Shown here: in pieces, positions 13,451 to 18,643 of the stretch
How the letters are laid out: every line of letters begins with the position of its first letter
Numbering within the stretch: position 1 is the first letter of the stretch
Source: a virus
Virus record (IMG/VR): IMGVR_UViG_3300027659_000011
Coordinates: 1 to 64,000 of that record
DNA length: 64,000 nt
Reading direction: 5' to 3' (one strand)
Notes under the pieces: generated by a model
Databases searched by the model: none
The model's input: the letters and a program-made list of their open reading frames with translations, nothing else
What the model was told of the DNA's origin: nothing
Translations under genes and position numbers: made by a program

Positions 13451-13699
13451 TTATAATCGGGGTTTTATTTTATAATATAACATTACTAATAAGAAAACCA
13501 TATTAAGGGTATAATTAAATAATAATGGCATATCCATTTTAGGGAGAATATAAATTATTGTAAATATCTCTCCGAAAAACCAACATAATAGAAAACCCCA
13601 AGATAATCCCCGAGAATGTCCTGCTTTATGACATTCTATTGCTTGTGGTAATCCGCATATTGCGAATAATATTGAACCAATCCAACCTATTATTTCCAT
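13451..13699 (-). CDS. PQ-loop / SemiSWEET-like membrane protein
   Basis: An 82-residue protein with three predicted helices (about 3-20, 32-54, 60-79). The signature GLPQAIECHKAGHSRGLSWG places Pro18-Gln19 at the end of helix 1, as in PQ-loop and SemiSWEET half-transporters, which dimerise to move sugars or other small solutes across the inner membrane. Length is right for a single triple-helix unit. It lies downstream of the exonuclease gene with a four-base gap, so the two share a transcript. The transported solute cannot be predicted. Confidence 0.7.
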   Translation of the reverse strand: MEIIGWIGSILFAICGLPQAIECHKAGHSRGLSWGFLLCWFFGEIFTIIYILPKMDMPLLFNYTLNMVFLLVMLYYKIKPRL

Positions 13700-13703
13700 G
13701 ATA

Positions 13704-14399
13704 TTAAGCCTTAAAATTATCTCTTACTTGAAACTTATTCCAGTCATAAGGAATAATATTATCTTGCCAATTACGTTTCTTGATTATATGAGTGAGAATA
13801 GGTAATTCAAAATCTCTAGCATCTTCTAATGCAGTATGTGGCTCAATAATAAAATTATTATTAATATAACCGCAAACCATTTCCGCATTAGTTTTAAATG
13901 TCATATTGCCATGTTTAGTAACATTATTAAAACCATGATTATCTAAACAAAATTGTTTATATTTTTTAGTTTTGCAGATATTACCAACCGAGGCTTGCCA
14001 TAAGCAAAATTTATTATTAAATCCTGACAAATCAATACCAGTATTAGCGCATTTATTAATATCAAAAGCGAGATTATATGCAGTAAGTGAGGGATTATAT
14101 TTGCCGATTGCCTGATTAATCCATTTATTAATTGCATTAACTGATGCAATCATTCTAATGCCATTTTCTAACATGGCAATATAACCCATTTTGCGTTTAA
14201 TTAATCCCTCATAACCCCAAATATCGTTGGCGTTTTTGTCGTGGAATAATTCCATTGTGTTATAATGCCCATTAACTAAAACAGCGCATTGATTATAAAT
14301 TTGACCTTCACGATCACAAATAATCATGGCAAAATCTGCCACAGTATCGCCCATAGTAGTTTCTGTGTCCAGAATACAAAAGTATTGCTTTTTAGCCAT
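13704..14399 (-). CDS. DnaQ-like DEDDh 3'-5' exonuclease
   Basis: A 231-residue exonuclease with the three Exo motifs: DTETT (Asp11, Glu13), YNLAFDI (Asp113), and HTALEDARD (His188, Asp193, five-residue spacing of the DEDDh type). It removes nucleotides from 3' ends of DNA or RNA; a proofreading, recombination or RNA-trimming role is open. No polymerase domain. It heads a two-gene operon with the PQ-loop protein; an extended -10 (TGcTATAAT) lies about 26 bases upstream of the ATG on the minus strand. Confidence 0.85.
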   Translation of the reverse strand: MAKKQYFCILDTETTMGDTVADFAMIICDREGQIYNQCAVLVNGHYNTMELFHDKNANDIWGYEGLIKRKMGYIAMLENGIRMIASVNAINKWINQAIGKYNPSLTAYNLAFDINKCANTGIDLSGFNNKFCLWQASVGNICKTKKYKQFCLDNHGFNNVTKHGNMTFKTNAEMVCGYINNNFIIEPHTALEDARDFELPILTHIIKKRNWQDNIIPYDWNKFQVRDNFKA

Positions 14400-14424
14400 G
14401 ATTGCTTTCAGTTAATAAGTCCTG

Positions 14425-14433
14425 ATTATAGCA
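14425..14433 (-). promoter_or_regulatory. Extended -10 promoter of the exonuclease operon
   Basis: TGcTATAAT on the minus strand, with only a weak -35. Predicted start about 19 bases before the ATG at 14399. Confidence 0.55.
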
Positions 14434-14497
14434 TGAAAAAGCAAAAATTGTGCGTTGTATTTTAATCACACACGAAAAATAAGTTATTAAAAAAAGC

Positions 14498-14527
14498 TTG
14501 ACGGGGGGCAATTTTATGTGATAAAAT
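14498..14527 (+). promoter_or_regulatory. Rightward promoter, GGCGC class copy 4
   Basis: TTGACG, an 18-base spacer ending TGa, then TAAAATTGGCGCC. Weaker -10 than the other copies but the same architecture and the same divergent position. Confidence 0.7.
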
Positions 14528-14532
14528 TGGCG

Positions 14533-14635
14533 CCTGTGGTATAAAAACAACAGTCGCTTGAAGCGACCAGTTAAAATTGAAAACCTGAGTATTCAATTTT
14601 AACAGCAGTTGCAAACCTAGGTATTCAAAAATATG
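14533..14635 (+). ncRNA. Predicted short hairpin-rich RNA
   Basis: Downstream of the class 4 promoter. Contains GTCGCTT/AAGCGAC, then GTTAAAATTGAA pairing with TTCAATTTTAAC around a ten-base loop, then GCAAACCTAGGTATTCAAAA, a 20-base word that recurs at 15637. There is no T-rich terminator, so the end is a guess. Confidence 0.35.
14611..14630. repeat. GCAAACCTAGGTATTCAAAA repeat containing a stop codon
   Basis: A 20-base word repeated exactly at 15637-15656. In both places its TCA is the TGA stop codon of the minus-strand gene that ends there. Confidence 0.8.
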
Positions 14636-14798
14636 GTTGTGCCGATTCGCTTTTGTCCATGATATCCGCCCAACCATGCCAGCCCATTTGCCATGCTTCC
14701 GATTGCGCCTTGTCTAGTGGCTCACCTAGTGAGCGAGCATCAAAACCTATTTGATAATCTCGATTATTAAAATAATATAAAGCCTGAATATCAATCAT
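14625..14798 (-). CDS. Small hypothetical protein (57 aa)
   Basis: Fifty-seven codons from an ATG one base beyond the stop of the upstream small HTH gene. The product (MIDIQALYYFNNRDYQIGFD, then a Trp-rich AWQMGWHGWADIMD) resembles the ribosome modulation factor-like or Trp-rich helical proteins seen in phages (A-x-x-x-G-W-x-x-G-W/A pattern). Its stop codon sits inside a repeated palindrome. Last gene of the HAD operon. Confidence 0.5.
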   Translation of the reverse strand: MIDIQALYYFNNRDYQIGFDARSLGEPLDKAQSEAWQMGWHGWADIMDKSESAQPYF

Positions 14799-14799
14799 T

Positions 14800-14952
14800 T
14801 TAATGTATTCTCTTAGTTAATATATCTAAAATCTGTGATAATGGTATTTGCATTATTTCCGATATATCATAAAGATTTAAGCCTTCGGCTAAAAAATCTT
14901 TAATTAATGTCTCGGCATATTCAACATTAATGCCCTTGTTTACTTGGTACAT
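14800..14952 (-). CDS. Very small HTH-like protein (50 aa)
   Basis: Opens at an ATG 26 bases inside the end of the HAD gene and runs 50 codons. Residues 17-46 (IKDFLAEGLNLYDISEIMQI, then PLSQILDILTK) have HTH character and resemble the 42-residue product at 1159-1287. The overlap is longer than usual, so the exact start is uncertain. Confidence 0.45.
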   Translation of the reverse strand: MYQVNKGINVEYAETLIKDFLAEGLNLYDISEIMQIPLSQILDILTKRIH

Positions 14953-15403
14953 ATACACCCTTTATATTAAAACGATCACAAACTGCTTTTAAATATTCTA
15001 TATTATCTTCGTAAAATGTAAACTCTGCATTTTTAAAGTTAATCAAATTAAAGAATTTTGCTAAACCATTAATTTTAAGAGTTTTTCCAGATTGTGAATC
15101 ATTTTCACCTCGGCTAATTAGATAATCGGGCATACCTAATTCATTTTCTATAAAATACATATCGGGGTCATTAATAACCCTAGCGGTAGCAATAATAACA
15201 TAGCAATTTGGATTTTCTAAATCTTTTTGATATTGCTCGGCTAATGGCAAAAGAGAATCAAATAATGCTAAATCCTGATTTTCTCTCCAATAATCTAGGT
15301 CGATTCTCTCGCCTAAATCGTCTATAATAGTGCGGTAGCGGTGAGTCGAATCAACGATTGTGCCATCCATGTCATAAATTGAAACTTTTGTAATCTTAGC
15401 CAT
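14927..15403 (-). CDS. HAD-superfamily phosphatase (Pnkp-phosphatase-like)
   Basis: A 158-residue HAD fold: motif I DMDGT (nucleophile Asp11, Asp13), motif II IATAR with Thr73, motif III Lys107 or Lys110, motif IV FYEDN with Glu132-Asp133. The small size and ATARV block resemble the phosphatase half of phage polynucleotide kinases and phage 5'-nucleotidases. No kinase domain is attached. Likely a nucleotide or polynucleotide 3'-phosphatase, by inference. First gene of a three-gene leftward operon with an AAAAAGGAT ribosome binding site. Confidence 0.75.
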   Translation of the reverse strand: MAKITKVSIYDMDGTIVDSTHRYRTIIDDLGERIDLDYWRENQDLALFDSLLPLAEQYQKDLENPNCYVIIATARVINDPDMYFIENELGMPDYLISRGENDSQSGKTLKINGLAKFFNLINFKNAEFTFYEDNIEYLKAVCDRFNIKGVYVPSKQGH

Positions 15404-15489
15404 TTAAATCCTTTTTCTGTATGTGCTAATTATACATCAGAAAAGCTAAAAAAGCCAATGCCCTGCAAAAAATATGTTATAAATAATGC

Positions 15490-15519
15490 TTGACACGGAT
15501 CAAAATTATATGCTATAAT
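15490..15519 (+). promoter_or_regulatory. Rightward promoter, GGCGC class copy 5
   Basis: TTGACA, an 18-base spacer ending TGc, then TATAATTTTGGCGC. Diverges from the HAD operon and points at the 3' end of the metalloprotease gene. Confidence 0.82.
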
Positions 15520-15525
15520 TTTGGC

Positions 15526-15645
15526 GCAAAGTGTAGCTAAAAAACAACAGTTGCTTCAAGCGACCAGTTAAAAGCGAAGTGAGTGCTTACTTCGCTGCGG
15601 CGCAGACTTGAATACCTAGGTATTCAAATCTTATTGCAAACCTAG
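15526..15645 (+). ncRNA. Predicted short hairpin-rich RNA
   Basis: Follows promoter copy 5 and shares GCGACCAGTTAAAA with the RNA predicted at 14533. Contains an inverted repeat of the CGAAGTGAGT family and the palindrome TTGAATACCTAGGTATTCAA, either of which could end it. No T run, so the 3' end is uncertain. Confidence 0.4.
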
Positions 15646-15656
15646 GTATTCAAAAT
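15609..15656. repeat. TTGAATACCTAGGTATTCAA palindrome plus partial second copy
   Basis: A perfect 20-base palindrome at 15609-15628, followed eight bases later by GCAAACCTAGGTATTCAAAA (15637-15656), which also occurs at 14611-14630. Related inverted repeats lie at 13289 and 14582. Confidence 0.8.
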
Positions 15657-16000
15657 GAAACAATATCTAAATCATAGTAACATTTAAAGTATTCTCGCCA
15701 TTCTGTAAAACGTGATTCCGCATTGTGGGCAATATCTAGGTCATTCTCCATTTGCCAAGCATGAACATATTCATGCGCTAATGTAGTAAATAAATCAATA
15801 TCTGATTTTACTTCAGTAGTGGCAATGCGGATTTTATGAAGAATTTTCTTTTCTGAGAATTTTTCACCGATATACATTCCCATGCAGGAAGCACCATCAT
15901 AAAGCAAAACTTTATTTTTTGCAAAATGAATCCTATGCTTCAATTTGAATTCGTCTTGAAGCATAAGCTGGAATAGTTTAAAAGTATCTGATCTAATCAT
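15650..16000 (-). CDS. Zincin-type metalloprotease (HEYVH)
   Basis: A 116-residue protein with the zinc motif HEYVH at residues 76-80 in the context LFTTLAHEYVHAWQMEN, and a possible third ligand in IAHNAESRF (His92). This resembles short SprT-like or peptidase-like phage proteins, but it is distinct from the product at 12220, which uses HEIIH and GHG. The N-terminal half looks like a beta sheet. An extended -10 (TGtTACAAT, minus strand) six bases upstream of the ATG predicts a leaderless or nearly leaderless transcript. Substrate unknown. Confidence 0.65.
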   Translation of the reverse strand: MIRSDTFKLFQLMLQDEFKLKHRIHFAKNKVLLYDGASCMGMYIGEKFSEKKILHKIRIATTEVKSDIDLFTTLAHEYVHAWQMENDLDIAHNAESRFTEWREYFKCYYDLDIVSF

Positions 16001-16005
16001 AAGCT

Positions 16006-16014
16006 ATTGTAACA
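16006..16014 (-). promoter_or_regulatory. Extended -10 adjacent to the metalloprotease ATG
   Basis: Minus-strand TGtTACAAT with its last T six bases before the start codon. The -35 region overlaps the terminator hairpin and is poor. Suggests leaderless initiation. Confidence 0.45.
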
Positions 16015-16017
16015 CAT

Positions 16018-16047
16018 AAATAGCAGGGGATTTGCCCCCTGCTATTT
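16018..16047 (-). terminator. Terminator of HTH gene 4
   Basis: AAATAGCAGGGG pairs with CCCCTGCTATTT around a short loop. It lies just past the HTH stop codon and ends in A/T-rich arms on both sides, so it may act in both directions. Confidence 0.75.
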
Positions 16048-16048
16048 A

Positions 16049-16369
16049 TTAACCCTTGTCTTTAATAAATTCCACAATCTTAGCGAGTGCAGTTTTATTA
16101 GCCTTAGTCAACGAATCCGCATCCGCTTCAGATAAGCCCAATTCTTGAGCAATAAAATCAGCGTGTGCGTCTTTACGCACAACAGCCTCACCAGTTTTTG
16201 TTACATAGTTTTTAGCAATGTAAACTTTCTCTCGTGAGAGTTTAGCAACAACAGAACGAACAGATTTCCCGAGAGAATCTGCAATGGCTTCAACAGTCAT
16301 TCCGTCTTGATATTGCACGATCATTTTTTCTGTTTGATCAGCAGTGTAGTTCACAGTTTTTGCAGTCAT
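16049..16369 (-). CDS. Small helix-turn-helix protein, family member 4 of 4
   Basis: A 106-residue relative of the products at 10879 and 12794: MTAKTVNYTADQTEKMIVQY, the HTH TVEAIADSLGKSVRSVVAKL, then SREKVYIAKNYVTKTGEAVV and a C-terminal ELGLSEADADSLTKANKTAL element. I start at MTAK, preceded by GAAAGGG, rather than at a longer frame overlapping the upstream gene. Third gene of a leftward operon with two small proteins. Confidence 0.78.
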   Translation of the reverse strand: MTAKTVNYTADQTEKMIVQYQDGMTVEAIADSLGKSVRSVVAKLSREKVYIAKNYVTKTGEAVVRKDAHADFIAQELGLSEADADSLTKANKTALAKIVEFIKDKG

Positions 16370-16388
16370 TTTATACCCTTTCAAAGTA

Positions 16389-16613
16389 TTATTTAAGTAA
16401 CCAACCATCTTCACGCAATGCCTTGCGCCCTTGCTCTGATTGTAGCATACAATCAAATGAATCGTCAATAGCTTTTATAGCATTGATTAGATTTTCTTTT
16501 GTATCCAAACCTTCCCAATCCCTTGGTCGCCAACCATGAAAATCTTTATGGTAATCTGAATAATGGCTTGCTAGGTCATTTAGTGACCATGTGCTATAAT
16601 CTGTAGTGGTCAT
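16389..16613 (-). CDS. Small conserved phage protein (74 aa)
   Basis: A 74-residue protein with SLNDLASHYSDYHKDFHGWR followed by PRDWEGLDTKENLINAIKAI, a pattern seen in small phage proteins of unknown function. Helical and acidic. Its ATG overlaps the stop of the upstream membrane peptide by one base. Confidence 0.6.
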   Translation of the reverse strand: MTTTDYSTWSLNDLASHYSDYHKDFHGWRPRDWEGLDTKENLINAIKAIDDSFDCMLQSEQGRKALREDGWLLK

Positions 16614-16717
16614 TAGAACCAGTCCCCATTGTGATCACGTGATAAATACATTGCAATAAAGCAAGGCAATAAAGCAATAGCTAATACAAGTATCATCTGA
16701 AAAATAAATTGCATCAT
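16613..16717 (-). CDS. Small membrane peptide (34 aa)
   Basis: Thirty-four codons giving one membrane span (FIFQMILVLAIALLPCFIAM) and a short polar tail. Preceded by AGAAAGAAAC at ribosome-binding distance and by a good promoter; its stop overlaps the next ATG. First gene of the HTH-4 operon. Confidence 0.5.
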   Translation of the reverse strand: MMQFIFQMILVLAIALLPCFIAMYLSRDHNGDWF

Positions 16718-16742
16718 AATGTTTCTTTCTGTCTATGTATTT

Positions 16743-16771
16743 ATTATAAATCAGTTAAGCTAGAAGGTCAA
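16743..16771 (-). promoter_or_regulatory. Leftward promoter of the HTH-4 operon
   Basis: Minus-strand TTGACC, a 17-base spacer and TATAAT, about 25 bases before the ATG at 16717. Confidence 0.8.
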
Positions 16772-16791
16772 GATAATTTTTTAGTTTCACC

Positions 16792-16812
16792 AAAATACAA
16801 CATAGGTGTTTA
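16792..16812 (+). repeat. AAAATACAACATAGGTGTTTA repeat, copy 2
   Basis: Shares 21 bases with the copies at 12664 and 17860. Followed by TTGACA without a matching -10. Confidence 0.7.
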
Positions 16813-16882
16813 TACCTATTGACAAATACAAATGAATACTTTTGTTTGCAAAAGTAAGTGGTCGCTTAAAGCGACCAGTACA

Positions 16883-17010
16883 TGCGAAGTAAGTGCTCAC
16901 TTCGCAGTGGCGCCTACACTGGCGCACACACTTTGGCGCACGCACTAAGGCGCCACTTCGGGGCGAAGTGAGTGCTCACTTCGGAAAGTGTAAGTGAGTA
17001 CTCACTTCGC
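16883..17010. repeat. Palindrome cluster flanking a GGCGC array
   Basis: Three inverted repeats related to CGAAGTGAGTGCTCACTTCG surround an array in which CACT, CACTTT or CACTAA precedes GGCGC. The same CACT(AT)GGCGC word occurs twice near 11440-11480 and, split by the -10, in promoter copy 1. Confidence 0.7.
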
Positions 17011-17042
17011 TGAGTAACCCTACTGGCATCAGGGTCTTTATT

Positions 17043-17071
17043 GATTATAAGGGTAAACCCTTAATCAATAT
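17043..17071 (-). terminator. Terminator of the 17.7-kb leftward operon
   Basis: TTGATTATAAGGGT pairs with ACCCTTAATCAA with one unpaired base, and the arm overlaps the last codons of the gene ending at 17061. AT-rich flanks follow. Confidence 0.6.
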
Positions 17072-17219
17072 CTATTCTGATTATCTTATTATCTTTTACA
17101 GTAAAATACATATTAAGGTTATTCATTATAACCCATATACAGTTATTACCCTGTTTCAAAACCCAAGTATAGGCAGAGTATTTTCTAGCCATATATTCAT
17201 TTACAATTTGATAATCCAT
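17061..17219 (-). CDS. Small hypothetical protein (52 aa)
   Basis: Fifty-two codons preceded by GGGAG at good spacing. The product (MDYQIVNEYMARKYSAYTWV, then an N- and I-rich beta-like C-terminus) has no recognised family. Starts two bases after the stop of the upstream mini-gene, so it is probably co-translated. Confidence 0.5.
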   Translation of the reverse strand: MDYQIVNEYMARKYSAYTWVLKQGNNCIWVIMNNLNMYFTVKDNKIIRIDID

Positions 17220-17220
17220 T

Positions 17221-17340
17221 TTATTCTCCCGAAAAGTATTGTGATAATGCCGAACGATATTCTGTCATATTATTAAAACGAATATCATGCTTAATGCAAA
17301 ATGATTTGAATTGTATTATTTGTTTTTCAGTATATTTCAT
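17221..17340 (-). CDS. Small hypothetical protein (39 aa)
   Basis: Thirty-nine codons (MKYTEKQIIQFKSFCIKHDI, then RFNNMTEYRSALSQYF), predicted helical. It contains the ribosome binding site of the next gene at its end. Separated from the HNH gene by a strong hairpin, so it may depend on read-through. Confidence 0.45.
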   Translation of the reverse strand: MKYTEKQIIQFKSFCIKHDIRFNNMTEYRSALSQYFSGE

Positions 17341-17344
17341 TATA

Positions 17345-17384
17345 TATAATCCTATTATATAATAAGGGTTTCCCCTTATTATAT
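17345..17384 (-). terminator. Hairpin after the HNH gene
   Basis: ATATAATAAGGG and CCCTTATTATAT form a long AT-rich stem around a small loop, directly after the HNH stop codon. It may terminate or attenuate. Confidence 0.6.
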
Positions 17385-17746
17385 TATCCATTCATTCCGA
17401 TTTTGTTGCATAATGCCCGAAACTGAGATAATGGCATATCTGAACGCATCCGATTAATACCATCACAGGCTAAGATAATATTGCCGACATTATAACCTTG
17501 AGCATTATCTATTCTATCCATTGTGCATAATGTAAATATAACAGCACCTTCAATTAATCCACGTTCAATGGTCATTATCTCACCAGTATGAAAACATTTT
17601 CCATCTTGACCATAATATAATCCGCAAAGATAATCGATTGTGACATTATCGTCAGAAACCCGATTATTCATTTTATCCCTTGAACGTGCCATTTTAAGGG
17701 ATTTTGCAAAAAAGTGTTGTAAGGGTGAACGTGTGCTTTTAGCCAT
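17384..17746 (-). CDS. HNH-type nuclease-like protein
   Basis: A 120-residue protein with the treble-clef pattern of small phage HNH proteins: GKCFHTGE at 49-56, then CTMDRIDNAQGYNVGNIILA (DRIDN at 77-81) and INRMRSDMPLSQF. The usual paired cysteines are reduced and the His of the first strand is replaced, so activity is uncertain. The start is the ATG preceded by GAGGT at good spacing. It may be a homing-type or structure-specific nuclease. First gene of its leftward operon. Confidence 0.7.
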   Translation of the reverse strand: MAKSTRSPLQHFFAKSLKMARSRDKMNNRVSDDNVTIDYLCGLYYGQDGKCFHTGEIMTIERGLIEGAVIFTLCTMDRIDNAQGYNVGNIILACDGINRMRSDMPLSQFRALCNKIGMNG

Positions 17747-17778
17747 TTTGAGAACCTCTGTTTTGTTGAACATGAGTT

Positions 17779-17805
17779 ATTATAGCGTGTTTTTAGCATG
17801 GTCAA
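17779..17805 (-). promoter_or_regulatory. Leftward promoter of the HNH operon
   Basis: Minus-strand TTGACC, a short 15-base spacer and TATAAT, about 32 bases before the chosen ATG. Confidence 0.65.
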
Positions 17806-17859
17806 ACCCCTAATTTTAAACCTTGAAAACAAAGGTATTCAATTTGAAATATTTGTGCT

Positions 17860-17885
17860 AAAATACAACATAGGTGTTTACCCTT
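17860..17885 (+). repeat. 26-bp AAAATACAACATAGG repeat, copy 3
   Basis: Identical over 26 bases to 12664-12689. Confidence 0.75.
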
Positions 17886-18039
17886 AGTACGTTAAAAGTG
17901 AGTACTTTGGTTCACAAACATACTATACCCCTAGGGGTAGGGCGGTTAGTAGACTTTCGTTTTCACATTGTATGCTGGGCCCACCGTCATGCGGTATTTT
18001 TAAGAATATTCTACAAAACTTTGGGTGCCAAATCTAGGC

Positions 18040-18068
18040 TTGACAATAACGGTGTGTTATGCTATAAT
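18040..18068 (+). promoter_or_regulatory. Promoter 1 of the terminase operon
   Basis: TTGACA, a 17-base spacer ending TGc, then TATAAT. It lacks the GGCGC of the block's other rightward promoters. Confidence 0.8.
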
Positions 18069-18093
18069 CTACTATCGCCAAAAAATTTTCAAC

Positions 18094-18123
18094 TTGCTCC
18101 TAAACTGCCCTTGGTGTTATAAT
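18094..18123 (+). promoter_or_regulatory. Promoter 2 of the terminase operon
   Basis: TTGCTC, an 18-base spacer ending TGt, then TATAAT, about 13 bases before the likely ribosome binding site AGAGG of terS. Confidence 0.6.
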
Positions 18124-18142
18124 GTGAGCAAAGAGGCCTTAA

Positions 18143-18643
18143 ATGTCAAAAAATCTACCTACTCATACTCCTGCTGAAGTCTTGGAAATCTCACCGGAAA
18201 GTTTAGAAATTGCTAATAGTTATCTGCAACTTCAAGACGCTCACCAAGTTGCTGACAACTTGGATATTCCTGTACATCTTGTAACCACAACCTTAAATCG
18301 CAGAGATGTAAAAGCCTATATCGATCAAGTGTTTTTTGACGTAGGTTTTAACAACCGATTTAAAATGCGCTCAGCGATGGATGCCATCATCAAGAAAAAG
18401 TTCCAAGAGTTGGAAGAAGCCGAGATTGGGTCGAATAAAGACATTTCAGAACTGCTTGCACTTTCGCATAAGATGACCATGGAACAACTAGATCGTCAGA
18501 TTGAGTTGGAAAAAGTCCGATCACAGCAAATCAAGTCGCAGGTAAATGTGCAGATCAATGATGGTGGCGGTCAAGCTGGTGACGGTACCAGATATGGCCG
18601 TTTAATACAACAACTAGTAAATCTAGACGGAGACGAAAAATAA
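18143..18643 (+). CDS. Terminase small subunit
   Basis: A 166-residue protein with an N-terminal HTH (SYLQLQDAHQVADNLDIPVH, followed by LVTTTLNRRDVKAYI) and a long charged helix (residues about 75-130) that would form the oligomerisation region. An acidic C-terminal tail follows. Size, domain order and location at the head of the packaging genes fit the small terminase that recognises the packaging site. It is separated from the large subunit by about 4 kb of metabolic genes, which is unusual. Called from architecture and context; sequence identity of small terminases is always low. Confidence 0.7.
   Translation: MSKNLPTHTPAEVLEISPESLEIANSYLQLQDAHQVADNLDIPVHLVTTTLNRRDVKAYIDQVFFDVGFNNRFKMRSAMDAIIKKKFQELEEAEIGSNKDISELLALSHKMTMEQLDRQIELEKVRSQQIKSQVNVQINDGGGQAGDGTRYGRLIQQLVNLDGDEK

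Larger units (their letters stand above)
15404..15649. other. Intergenic region with divergent promoters and palindromes
   Basis: A leftward -10 (TATAAT at about 15430, minus strand) serves the HAD gene. The rightward GGCGC-class promoter follows, then GTTGCTTCAAGCGACC, GCGAAGTgagtgcttACTTCGC, GCGGCGC, and the perfect 20-base palindrome TTGAATACCTAGGTATTCAA. No reading frame. Confidence 0.6.
16718..17060. other. Gene-free region with GGCGC array and palindromes
   Basis: Beyond the leftward promoter there is a copy of AAAATACAACATAGGTGTTTA, the inverted repeat TGGTCGCTTAAAGCGACCA, then GCGAAGTAAGTGCTCACTTC. Four GGCGC boxes follow, spaced 11-14 bases (16913-16950), then two more palindromes of the CGAAGTGAGT family. 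Nothing coding is visible. Confidence 0.6.
17747..18142. other. Gene-free divergent region upstream of terS
   Basis: Carries the leftward promoter of the HNH operon, the third AAAATACAACATAGG repeat, the palindrome ACCCCTAGGGGT (17928-17939), a GC-rich stretch near 17950-17990, and two rightward promoters for the terminase operon. CCTAAACTGCC (18099) echoes the words flanking the structured RNA. Its position next to terS makes it a candidate packaging-recognition region. No reading frame is convincing. Confidence 0.5.

Noticed and set aside
14462-14677. Minus-strand frame of 71 codons upstream of the exonuclease
   Set aside because: It crosses the class 4 promoter and several palindromes, has no ribosome binding site, and overlaps the better-supported gene at 14625.
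16821-16850. TTGACA after repeat copy 2 as another promoter
   Set aside because: No acceptable -10 lies at 15-19 bases; the region is AT-rich without TATAAT.
11490-17015. Palindromes as a CRISPR array or integron attC sites
   Set aside because: Spacing is irregular, units are scattered over 5 kb, no cas or integrase gene is present, and the palindromes lack the attC core layout.
17874-18122. Plus-strand frame of 82 codons before terS
   Set aside because: It spans the repeat, the ACCCCTAGGGGT palindrome and both terminase promoters, with codon use unlike its neighbours.
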